A program made the position numbers and the translations under genes. DNA of 64,000 nucleotides. Source: Siderastrea siderea. Lineage: Eukaryota; Cnidaria; Anthozoa; Scleractinia; Rhizangiidae. The DNA is taken from positions 30,205,401 to 30,269,400 of the forward strand of contig OZ034969.1 of NCBI GenBank assembly GCA_964030785.1, given 5' to 3'. A model generated the notes under the pieces. It saw only the letters and a program-made list of their open reading frames with translations, made no database searches and was not told the origin of the DNA. This document shows positions 35,701-46,800 of this stretch, piece after piece (position 1 is the first letter of the stretch; each line of letters starts with the position of its first letter).

Positions 35701-37570
35701 GTCTAGTCTCGAGTTCGATCTTGGCGTTATGACTTGGTTGTGTTTTAGTTTTCATTTAGGCTTTTAATGCCCCAAGACTTTTCTCCGGCTTCTTCGATTC
35801 CAGTGGCAATATCTCAGTGTTATCTCATTGACCAAAAACCTCTGTTCTTTAACTTTTGTACAAGACTAGACAGGGTTAAAATGTTGTTAAACGTTATCTG
35901 TGAATACGTACAATCAAACAATTGACGGCCTTAGTGAAAAAACTTAATTGAACAGATTGAAGGCCGCTCTTTGTTCTGAATCACTAGAATGTGGACTTCG
36001 CAAGATCATGCAGTGATTTTTGACACCATTAGGTTACAAACCTATACGTAGGCGCTCGAAAATTATGATGGATCATGGACAGTTTCGTGGGATAATATAA
36101 GTATAATTTTCGGCAACAAAAATTAGAAATGAAAATTTCCTGTTCCAAGCCACTCAAGCCGATCAATCAGTTTAAATTACATAATACGACAGCTCACTTG
36201 AAGCTGTTAAAAATGGAATTAAGTTCGGCGGAAACTTAACATGTGAGACTACAATGTAATGCTGGTGCTAAAGACCCGCTAGCTGACAATTAATCTGCCA
36301 TCAGTTTAGTTCAAGAACTGTATTTGCCAACAACTTAAAAACAGTTCTAGCAAACTGAATAACGGTTCTAAGGAATAATAACAGCGTCTATCAACAATCT
36401 GATAAACCCTATTTTATAACTTCACTCACCCCTCCATCTTCAGGAATAGGATTTCTATCTTGTGGACAAATACGCCGGTCATTGGTTTGTCTGAAGAGAG
36501 GGGGTAAATGATGAACACCGTCAAATCCTTGAACTGCAAAGTTAAAGCTACGACAGCTGATACCGTACATGCAATACAGTAACACGCGCAATACAATAAT
36601 CTTAATTTAAACTCGAATTTAAAGAAGTGCTAATATCTTCGAGGAAAAGTAAACCACATTAACTAAATCAAGTTAATTAAAAACAATATCTATCTAAGAA
36701 ACGTGATGTGTAATAAAATTAAAATATAATCAGTCAGTAAATATAAATTTAAGACCGGCAAGCAGCTATTCACAAGATTAAGAACAACAGTTGACATCAA
36801 ATTGTAGCTGATCGTTGACAGTTTGCTGTACCATAATATTTTGAGAGGGAGAGTTTCATAGTTTGCTTCCACGATAGAATAGGGAATGTAAGCCATAAGT
36901 AGTAGTATTGACGTCAGGGATAGCGAGAGAGAGAAAGACAATCGAGAAAGAGAGAGAGTGCGGTAGTACACGTATAGACACGTACGTGGTCAAGATTAAC
37001 TGCAAGTTCCCGCATGTTCTGTGATCTTTTGTAACTGGCTTTAATAACAGCACCCCCTTAAATAACTCACATAGATACTCTTTCTCGTAGCTAGGCTTAA
37101 CGCAACTGAATAACAGAAGAAAATAGGAAGAGCCCACGTCAAAAGCTAGTCTGCTTACGGCAAACCAATTCTCGTGTTAATGATGTTCCGTACAGCAAGT
37201 ATAATAGCTGATATTTCAAATTTCACGCTTTGTTGCAGAAGGGGTAGAAGCAGCGCCCGCTTTTGTTCTCGTTTAGTTTACAAAAGAACCTTACCAGTGC
37301 TGGAGGCTGGTGTAAAACATAAAATCCATCATTTAAAACCCACAGATGAGTAGCATGCACAAAATAAACACATCACCTGAATGTTCCTAACAAGCAGCCT
37401 TCACAGAAGCGATGGCCACACGTTGTCTGCACGGGGTTCCTCATGGCAACAAGACAGACTGAGCAGGTTTGGCCTAAAGACAACTCGTCTACAAACACAA
37501 AATCATAGCCTCCAAATCCGGGATCGTGAACGTGCTCTACAACGGCCACAATCGCGTCTTCTGGCTCCAT
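32734..37570 (-). CDS. RING / TRAF-type zinc finger / coiled-coil protein (minus-strand paralogue)
   Basis: Six exons were read directly: 37570-37377, 36490-36430, 35537-35433, 34923-34765, 34158-34081 and 33231 onward, all GT-AG. If the last exon is terminal (stop at 32734) the protein is 364 residues. Exon 1 starts MEPEDAIVAV and holds most of a RING finger (CSVC, then CGHRFCEGC); exon 2 supplies its last part (ICPQDRNPI). Exons 3-5 encode TRAF-type zinc fingers (GCDWIGQLRHYE, CHYEDVVCDDCDE, CRNRIVQCEHCGEEF, CPYEGAGCTF). The last exon encodes a long coiled coil and ends without a MATH domain. RING plus TRAF fingers suggests an E3 ubiquitin ligase/adaptor in innate immune or NF-kB-type signalling (family inference). 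A donor at 32803/32802 (GATCCG|GTAACT) could instead splice in phase 0 to the modules at 32575-32649 or 31887-31958. It shares its promoter with the divergent paralogue that starts at 37817. Confidence 0.85.
33695..33845. repeat. Diverged copy of TTTGGTCTGAAA repeat (intron)
   Basis: TTTTGGTCTGAAATTGGGTA, GGGGTCAGG and CCCCCTTCCTACCCCAGG resemble the repeat at 975-1190. It lies in the intron between the fifth and sixth exons of the minus TRAF-like gene. Confidence 0.4.
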
Positions 37571-37816
37571 TCTCGAAGTTTAAGCGATCGAAAGCGAGAA
37601 GGGCGGAAGTCGGGGCGGAAGTTGAAAGTGAAAGTGCTTAGCCTGCATTTGTTGCCGTATAGGGGAGTTGCTGATTGGTTTTGTAACTCTTGGTAACTGT
37701 CACGCGCTTATTGTCTCTACTTCACAAGCTACCCAATCGCAACATAGGGTCCGTGCTCGTGTCATATCATCAACCGACCGAAACCTTTTCTCTTTAGATC
37801 TTGGTTCACGCTCAAG
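37571..37816. promoter_or_regulatory. Bidirectional promoter with ETS, ISRE/IRF and CCAAT sites
   Basis: 246 bp between the two divergent start codons. It contains two ETS-type words (GGGCGGAAGT, about 37601-37610 and 37614-37622), a tandem GAAA element GAAAGTGAAAGTG (37624-37636) that fits the ISRE/IRF consensus GAAANNGAAA, and a weaker one (CGAAAGCGAGAAG, about 37589-37601). An inverted CCAAT (GATTGG, about 37673) and a direct one (CCCAATCG, about 37731) follow. No TATA box was seen in the interval. Because both start codons lie within it, it should drive both RING/TRAF-finger genes and may make them co-inducible. Confidence 0.6.
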
Positions 37817-40800
37817 ATGGAGATAGACTTAACCGACTTTGAAGACATAAGCGATGATCGAGATCATTTCCTCCCGCTTGATTTTTCTCAAAGTTCAACC
37901 AGCGACGAGGAGGAATTAGAGGAGATCATTGAAGTGGATTTCGTTGATGATGATTCTGTCATCATCGAGGAGGAAAACCAGCTCCACTTTGGAGGCTACG
38001 AGCACGAATTTGTGGACGAGGTGTCTCCGAATCAAAAGTGCCCGGTGTGCTTGCTTCCTATGAGAGATGCTGTCCAAACTTCACTGTGTGGTCATCGATT
38101 CTGTAGGGATTGCTTACACGGGATTCTGAGGTAACGTAAGTCGGAAAATTTCTTACTCCAAAATCTCAGTTTCATGAATTAAATTACAGTAAAAACTACG
38201 CCAGCATGATGCAATCCCGGTCAACAACTATTTTTGATAACGTCAGCATAATTCTCTTCAACGAAGCAAAATAAACTCAGTCTGAGTAAAATCGTCGCAA
38301 CTGAATTGCATGGAATTACCTATTAGAGTTGGTAACAAACCAGTCATAAAAACGGCTAACGTGGCCTAAAAAACGAAACTACAATTTGCTATCAGGTAGT
38401 TTAAACACGGAGCGAGTCTATAAAAGGATCATGAGAAGCAGTTTTGTTGGCTTCATTAAATTGACAAATTCAAATGTAGAGGAAACAACGGTCGTGAAAC
38501 TCTTGAACATAAATAAACTTTTCCTATGACTAGATGGCTCTCTAGTGAAAAATCAAACTATAAAAAACTTGAATTACAACTAAAAGGTTGCCCTGTTGCG
38601 ATTTACACTGAATGTCAACTGGCGTTTAATGAATACAACCGCCTTTATGTGAGCCCGAAATTAGTTTGTGGAATAACCGAAAAATTGTGTCTACAGTTAA
38701 AATGTTCGCGGTCGTTTTAACATGGTTTAAGGCCAAAAATTCATTCAATACCTTTTAATTTTTGGTCAGTCCATGGGACCAATTAACAGTTTAGTGGGTC
38801 TTTTGACTGTTTTGTTTATACTCGATATGTTCCTTTGAAGCGCTCGCTCTCATTACCACAGCGTTACAAAAACTTACTGTTCAAATAAGATAAAATTTAT
38901 TTCAATGCGTGTAATTTTTATCATGCTTGGATTGTTTTTTTCAGAGCGGCTTCAAATTTTCCAGCATAAGCGGCGGGTATTTTACCTCTCCAATATTTTC
39001 TTCCTTAAAACTTCGCAATGCAAAACTCCGAACATACAAACAAAGACTTAATATTCAATTCATGAGATGATCTGAAATTTGCTATTTACCTCATTCACTG
39101 TCTTTTTCGCAGAGCTAAAAGCAAATTTATTAAAGAGTTTATAGAGCAGAGATTTGCGAAAATGTATATGGAAGCAAATTTGAAGCGCACCTTGATGGGG
39201 TCGGTGAGCCAGTCAAATGCGCCTGTTCGCCTTCCCTTTGGGATTTTTGATTGACAGGCTGAACACCTCAGCCTCAGTCATATAGGCTCGTTCCGTGTTT
39301 ACCTCATTTCTACCTCATTTCACCGCAAAAGAGTGCATTTACTTTAGTTTTTGAAAGTTTGAGAATCTGTTATGCAATTTCTCTCAAACCCGGTAATGTC
39401 AATATATGCACATAACCATGTCTGTAAACAAAATTTAAAAAATACCCTGTTCATTTCTTTATAAATTTGCTCCCTTCATCAATTTCGTTAATATTGTTGA
39501 ATAAACTTGATTTTTTTAGCCCTTGCTAGGGTAGGAACACGACTAGCTGCCATTTAGCAAATCAGCACTCTTTTGAAAACCGCGGGCATTTCAGTCCGTT
39601 CATGGAGAGATCGACGCTCCTACCGATAATAGGGAGCCTAAGCAACCACGACGGCAACGCCAAGGAAAACGTCGTTTTAAAACTGACTTCCAAATATTTC
39701 AACCTTCTTCGTGGTAGTTTCAACTCGTTCAATCTGTCTAATGTAGCCGAACAATCCGGGAGCTGACTCTGTAAGGACGGCGTTACAGTTCAGGTAGAAA
39801 AACGAAAATTCACTGTCGAAAATTCACGTTCTACATAAAACTTTGAATTTGGTCATTTCACGTTGTTGTTTTGCAGAGGACGGCAAAGAAATGTTAGTAC
39901 CAAATTCTGTATCGCACGTGCAGAGTCGTTGTTTAGCTAATTAAACCTTTTGTCTTGTGACGTTTTCGTCAGCCGTCGCCGTCGTGTTTGCTTAATATAA
40001 GCTCCCTATAATGAATGTCTCTTTCAAGTAACACTAAGTATCATATACTTCCACGAATTCGGGTCGTTCATGATCCGCTATCAAAGAGGCGCGCACGGTT
40101 TAGTTGTCCGATTTCGCTGATGCAGTTGTGCAGTGTACAATGATTTTGAGAAATAATTTTGTCATTACATTGACAGCCCTGGATTATGAGTAATGTTTCT
40201 AACATACCGAACGAATCTTTTCTGTTAAAATAGGCTTTACCCGCTCTATTTCGTGCGACAATATAAGCGCACTCCGTCATAGCCGGTTATGAGCTGATGC
40301 CCGGTGTTGTTAGCCTGTTCGGCATTGAGTAACAGATTGCACTCGTGCTCACATCCACGGGCTACAATAGTTACACATATACACCATATTTACATAGAGT
40401 AAAAGAAGAGAATTCTCGTAGGTTGGAAGAAGTTTACAAGCAAATTATTGTCAATTGCAGGCGCACATTAGCAGCAGTTTCAAGGAATGTCGTAATGTGT
40501 TCCAGCAGACTGTAAAGATCGTAATTTATTATTCCAACAAAGGACACTTTTATTTACTGAGCATCATGGGTAGAAATAATTAAAATCTCTTCACAGGACT
40601 GATCATGCAGTTTGTCCAAACGATCGGCAAGAAATCAGCGAGGAAGGCGGTGTAAGTATTAATAATTTGAAATAGAAATTTCTGAAGTATTTTTGGCAAA
40701 CTTGTTAATAAATTTATTGTACTTTTTATCATTTCGCTTTATCTGAATTCGTCCTGTGTTCGCATTGTAGTATTTTACCGACAAAGCCTGGGCCCGGGAT

Positions 40801-43800
40801 ATTTTGTCTCTCCGCGTTAAATGCCAGCAGAATGCCAGAGGGTGTGACTGGATTGGTGAACTGCGTCATTCAGAGGTACTTTACACTCAACAGTCCTTAG
40901 TTTCGTTCATTTTGTCCTTTATTGGTATAAATTGTGAGTAGCAATTTAAGCACAATTCTGTTCACCGCCCGTGGAGCGTGAAGACTGGGTTGAAAACCCG
41001 CCACAAGCCTAGTCCTTTTCAATGAGGGCTACGTTTGCTGTCGGTTTTGATCTTGCTTCTGCAGGTTTCTCTCTTGATTCCCCAGTTTCCTAATTTAAAT
41101 TCCATTTTGATTTGACCGATGAAATCCACGGCCTGTTTATGTAATAAATTATGTACTGATTTTTGCTTAGGAACACCAAGATGACTGCCCTTATGAAGAC
41201 GCGCAGTGTTCTGGCTGCCAAGACAGCATTCAAAGGAGGCTTCTAGAGACTCACCTTAACGAGGAGTGTCCAAAGAGAATAGTAGAGTGCGTCCACTGCC
41301 AAGATGAGTTCTTTTTTGTTCAAAAACAGGCAAGCAATGTTATGACTTACATAATAATTATCATACTCCTCTCTTATGAGTTTGTGGTGAAACTCGACTG
41401 GTGCCACTGTAGACCGGGTTATATAGCTTTATTCTCAGAATGTTCGTGGTTGACCGCTATCCCTCCTTTTGGGCGTCTTCCCGTCGGACTTGCCTCCTGA
41501 GAAATCATGTTTTGACGACATCTTATAAATAATCCACCTTTTTTTCGCTAATTTTTGTGGGTGCTGACTTCAACAAATCAGAAAACACTTCTTTCGTAAT
41601 GACTTATTTTAGATATTTCGGAGGCATTCATTGCAGCTGCTGCTGCTGCTGCTGCAAAGCCTTAACTTTTTTTAACTTTTTCAAAATGTGTAATTACTAC
41701 GATACACCAGAAGCCAATGGTATCGGTCGTAAGAAATGGATCGTGGAAAGGTAAAGGAATTTCACGCCCCGGAATTTCGGCTATATATTGGTACCTCGTG
41801 GTCACTCATGTCCAGTACACCCGAACTGAATCGGACCGACTTTAGGCACAGACGACCGGACTCAGCCGAAGTCAGGTCGCGAAATTTATTACGCCTTACC
41901 GGAAGTAGAATTAAAGCGGGGGTATGGGAAAAAGAGAGACCCTTGGAACGAGGTGGACCAGAAGTTAGCTAATGGAGGTCCAGGGGACCAAATGTTGGCG
42001 AACCGTCACGGCCCGAGACGGACCGTCACGACCGGTCATGGCAAAACTCGACCCGATTTACCGGAAGTCAGTTCGTGAACAAAAGCTTAACACGACCCAA
42101 ACGGAGGAAAATGGCAATCAAATGACATACATGTATACCTCGTTCTAAGCATTAGACGAGTAATGGACATGTTTATCAATGTATAAGCAGAGAAATGAAA
42201 AAACTGTGCACGCATGTATACCTCGTTCTAAGCGTCAGACGATCAATGGAGACGCATATTCAAACGCAAGCAGACGAAAAACAAACCTACACGCTTAGGT
42301 AAACCTCGTCCTAAGCGTCAGACAAGCAATGGAGACGCATATTCAAACGCAAACAGGCGAAAAACAAAGCGACACATGCATGTATACCTCGTTCTAAGCG
42401 TCAGAAGAGCAATGGAGACGCTTATAAATGCAAGCAGATGGAAAAAAAAACTACACGTGCATGTATACCTCGTTCTAAGCATCAGATGAGCAATGGAGAC
42501 GCTTGTAAATTCAAGCAGATGAAAAACTAAACTACAAGTGCATGTATACCTCGTTCTAAACGATAGACGAGTAATCCACACGCCAGAAGAGTGCGATAAG
42601 TACTAAATCGGAGAATGGTAAAATAGGAGTTGTGATCCATAACTTTTCCGATTCTCCGATTATTTTAACGTAAGGGGCGAATGAAAATTGCAACACACCG
42701 ATTAGAATTTTTACTTTTTAAGGGAAAACACGCGAAACGAAATGAACATGCCCCTTATGCTTCATTCTTTAAACGTGAGGCGGGAATGAAAATCGCAACG
42801 TATCAATATATCAACTTCCCTCTTCAGGAACTGAAAAGACACGAGCCGAAGTAGGAAACACAAATGAACATACGAAAGCGAACAAAGAAAAGATAAATGC
42901 ATGAATGCTTTGTTCTCAATCGTGAGCCGCGGATGAAACTCGCAAGGGGGAAATTAGCCTCCCACGCAGTCGTTTTTAGGGGAGTCGTATTACCCTCCTC
43001 CCCTAAAAACGACTGCGTGGGAGGCTAGGGGGAATACACAATACCCGGTTCACTTCAAAGACTGCTCCTAAAATCGTCGAAATTTGCATAACAGCAACTC
43101 AGCTGTTCAACAGAAATTCGTTAAGCGTGTGCAATGAAAGAAGAAGGCCTGAGATTTCCCGTTCTTTAAGTGCGCCATGCGAGAAAGGTGAAAATCGGAC
43201 AGTTGCAACAATCAGACAATTGGAGTCTTGTTACAAGAAGACGTAAAAACGCAAACTACAGTATTAGATTCGCGCAATCGGAAAAATCGGACGAATCGTA
43301 GAATCGCAGACTTGTTACCATAAGGTCGTTTTGCTAAAATTGGACAATTGCTATTTTTTGATATTTTATATTGAGATAGATTATATAGATTACCATTCTT
43401 GTAACAGGCACTTAATCTTGTCGTTTAGACTGCGAAGTGCGTTTTTCAATAAAAGGATTACTACTACTACTTTAATACTGCTAAGACTCGTACAATCGGA
43501 GACTTGCTACCAGAACGCCGTTTTGTCAAAATCGGACAATTGCACTACAGTCGTAGAATAGGAGAATGAGAAAAATCAGAAGAATCATACAATCAGAGAC
43601 ATGTTACCATTAGGGCGTTTTGTTAAAATCGGACCGTTGCAAACTTAATCGTAGAATAGGAGAATCGGAAAAAGTCGGAAGAACCATACATTCGGAGACT
43701 TGTTACCATATAAAGGACGTTTTGTTAAAATCAACTAAACGGCGATCACAGTCTGCTCCTCCTAAACGTCCATAAAACTGGTTGATCTCCAAAAGCGCGA

Positions 43801-46800
43801 ACGTAGAAGCTAAGGACTTGAGGACTTTAAAACCTTCATTGAAAAACCTCTTCGCCCCTCGTAAGTGCTGTCGCCCGGGCGGATCTCTACATTTACTAAG
43901 GCTAAAGGATTTTTTTACTATCCAACAGCCATTAACGAGCTCCTAATCACAAGCGCATAACAAAGCGACGGAAAAACGTTTACAACTTTAACTTTGCCGC
44001 TTTTTCCCGCGTGAAAAGTGCTGCGAGGACGCTGTCAGATTGCATATCTGTTGGTTTCTACACCACAGGCCATTCAAGCGAAAAATTTCTCGCACCTCGT
44101 CGGATCAAATTTACCCGAGTCTTTTAGCGTCTATTAGTGGCAAACTATAATACAGGCTTGAATGGTCTATTGTGTAGAATTCAGCATTGATTCAATTTGA
44201 CAGCGTCTTTGTAGCACTTATCATACAAAAAAAGTTAAGACGCTTTAACTAAAAAAGTTAAATTTATAGGTGTTTTCGCTGTTTTTTCGAGCGCTTCTCT
44301 TAGGTTGATCGTATACATGTATGACTGTTGAATAGTCAAAAAACGCGTTAGCCTCATTGGACGTAGAGATCCGCCGGGGTGGTAGCGCTCACGCGGGCTA
44401 GAGGTTTTTTTCAATGAAAATTTAAAGTCCTCAGGTCCTCAGCTTTTACGTTCACGCTTTTAGTGATCAACTTAGTCTAGAGATGTTTGGAAGGAATAGA
44501 GTTCGCTCTTGCTTTATTTTTCTCGCGCGAGATGACTTCCGATGAGACGGACGGTATTTTGCTCGACGGGTCGTGTCCACCCGTGTGCGATCGTGTCGGT
44601 CCGCCGACATTTTACCTTCCCTCATACCGCTCTACTTGTATTTTTCGAACTGACTTCCGGTTTGTCGGGTCGCGTTTTGCTAGACCGATCGTGACGGCCC
44701 GTGTCCGATCGAATCGGTCTGCCGTCATTTCTATCCGCTCTTAAACCCACCTGCCATATTTTGCTAAGTCTCTCACGAACTGACTTCCAGTTTGTCGGGT
44801 CGCGTTTTGTTAGACGGGTCGTGACGGCCCGTGTCCAATCGAATCGATCCGCCGACATTTCTCTCCGCTATGAAACCCACCTGCCATATTTTTCTAAGGC
44901 CCAGTTCAGACGCCGTACCTCTCATGTGCCGTACCAAATACATTTTCGCTCCTAGGTCGTATTAAGCGGCAAGCTTTGCCGTTCCCTGAGATTTTCGCTT
45001 GCGTAATTGAAATCTGTCGAAAAAGAACTCATTTGGACACCGTACAACTGCCAAAAAAACTACGTACTACTTGGTACGGCACATGAGAGGTACGACGTCT
45101 GAACTGGGCCTAAGTCTCTCGTGAACTGACTTCCGGTTTGTCGGGTCACGTTTTGTTAGACGGGTCGTAACGGCCCGTGTCCGATCGACTCGGTCCGCCT
45201 ACATTTCTACCCTGTCTGAAGCCGACCTGCCATATTTTTCTACGTCTCTCGTGAACTGACTTCCGGTTTGTCGGGTCGCGTTTTGTTAGACGGGTCGTGA
45301 CGGCCCGTGTCCGATCGACTCGGTCCGCCGATATTTCTACCCTCTGAAACCCACCCGCCATAATTTTTTAAGTCTCTCACGAACTGATTTCCGGTTTGTC
45401 GGGTCGCGTTTTGTTAGACGGGTCGTGACGGCCCGTGTCCGATCGATTCGGTCCGCCGACATTTCTACCCTCTCTGAAGCCCATCTGCCATATTTTTCTA
45501 AGTCTCTCGCGAAATGACTTCCCCTTTGTCGGGTCGCGTTTTGTTAGAAGGGTCGTGACTGCCCGTGTCCGATTGACTCGGTCCACCGACATTTCTACCC
45601 TCTCTGAAGCCCACCTGCCATATTTTTCTAAGTCTCTCTCGACCTGACTTCCGGTAAGACGGACCGTACACTGCCTTAGTCGATCCGACTCAGTTTGGGT
45701 GTATTGGACAACAACCCTCCTCGTGGTCTGTTCTGTTACAATGTAATTAATTCATTTATTTCAAAATTTCAACCAGCGTCTATTGCTGATTGCTGGAGTT
45801 CAGCACAGGAGCTTGCTCTCAGGCTAGAGTTCAGCACAGGTGTACAAACTGTGAAAATTTAAACCTAGCCTGCGTAGCTGGCGGGATTCGCGACCAAGTG
45901 CGTGTGCTTTGTTCAGGGCGAATGGCAGAGAGAGGGAACCGCGGAGCCGCGAGGGAATTGGGGAGAATTGGCTTCGCCGCTCACGCACGGGGGCTTCGCC
46001 CGCGTTTTTTCTCGCCCCGCGCTCGCTCCAATTCCCTCGCGGCTCCGCGGCTCCTCCATTCGCCCTAAACAAAGCACACGCACTCGGTCGCGAATCCCGC
46101 CAGCTACGCAGGCTAATTTAAACCTGGATTCAATACTCTATAATGGAAATCTATCACGTTATGTAAGGATATGGTCTCATTGATGGAGGAACCCCACCCC
46201 AGGGCCCCGATATCCCGTGGGCGCCGCTCAAGCTATGAAACATAGAAAATCTGAAATACATCGTTTGAGAAATTCATATGGTAAAGAAAAAAGGGCAAAT
46301 TCTCTGCAGCCCCTCTATATGACATCAATTGAGGTGGATTTGGAGGGAGGGAGGAGCAGCCGAGCGGTAACCTCAAACAATGTAATTTCGCTGAGGGGTG
46401 GACGCCGGGGCTCCTTGATTCTTCCTTGTATATTGCAAAGAGGTGCTAACCGAGAATGTCCTGCATTATTAATCGTTTGTTGTTGTATTGTCGAGCTACT
46501 TACAAGCTATAGCTATGCGAGAGGTTTGTGCCAAACTAAGCATGATATAGCTAAAATAACCAGCTAAGGTCTGATCTTCCAAATACAACCAGAGCTACAC
46601 CTTAGTCTTGCTGCAGTAAAATGCTAACAATGCAAACAGCAATCTTGGATGCCCTGTGCTGTAATCATGTTTGCGACTAGTTTAAGGGGACCAGATGGCG
46701 CTTTCACAAGACAAAGGTCAAGAAATCTTTAAGCACATGGTCCAACAAACCAACTGCTAAAGGGAAATAGATAACGTTTGGATAATCAAGTTGAAGAAAA

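Noticed and set aside
42131..42580. CRISPR-like regular array
   Set aside because: Units are 81-83 bp and similar throughout, with no repeat/spacer division; the context is a eukaryotic intron.
44487..45647. Several overlapping 70-85 residue ORFs sharing phrases on both strands
   Set aside because: They come from the 130-bp tandem repeat read in different frames.
45790..46183. Four overlapping ORFs on both strands
   Set aside because: They cover a GC-rich palindromic MITE with a 9-bp duplication.
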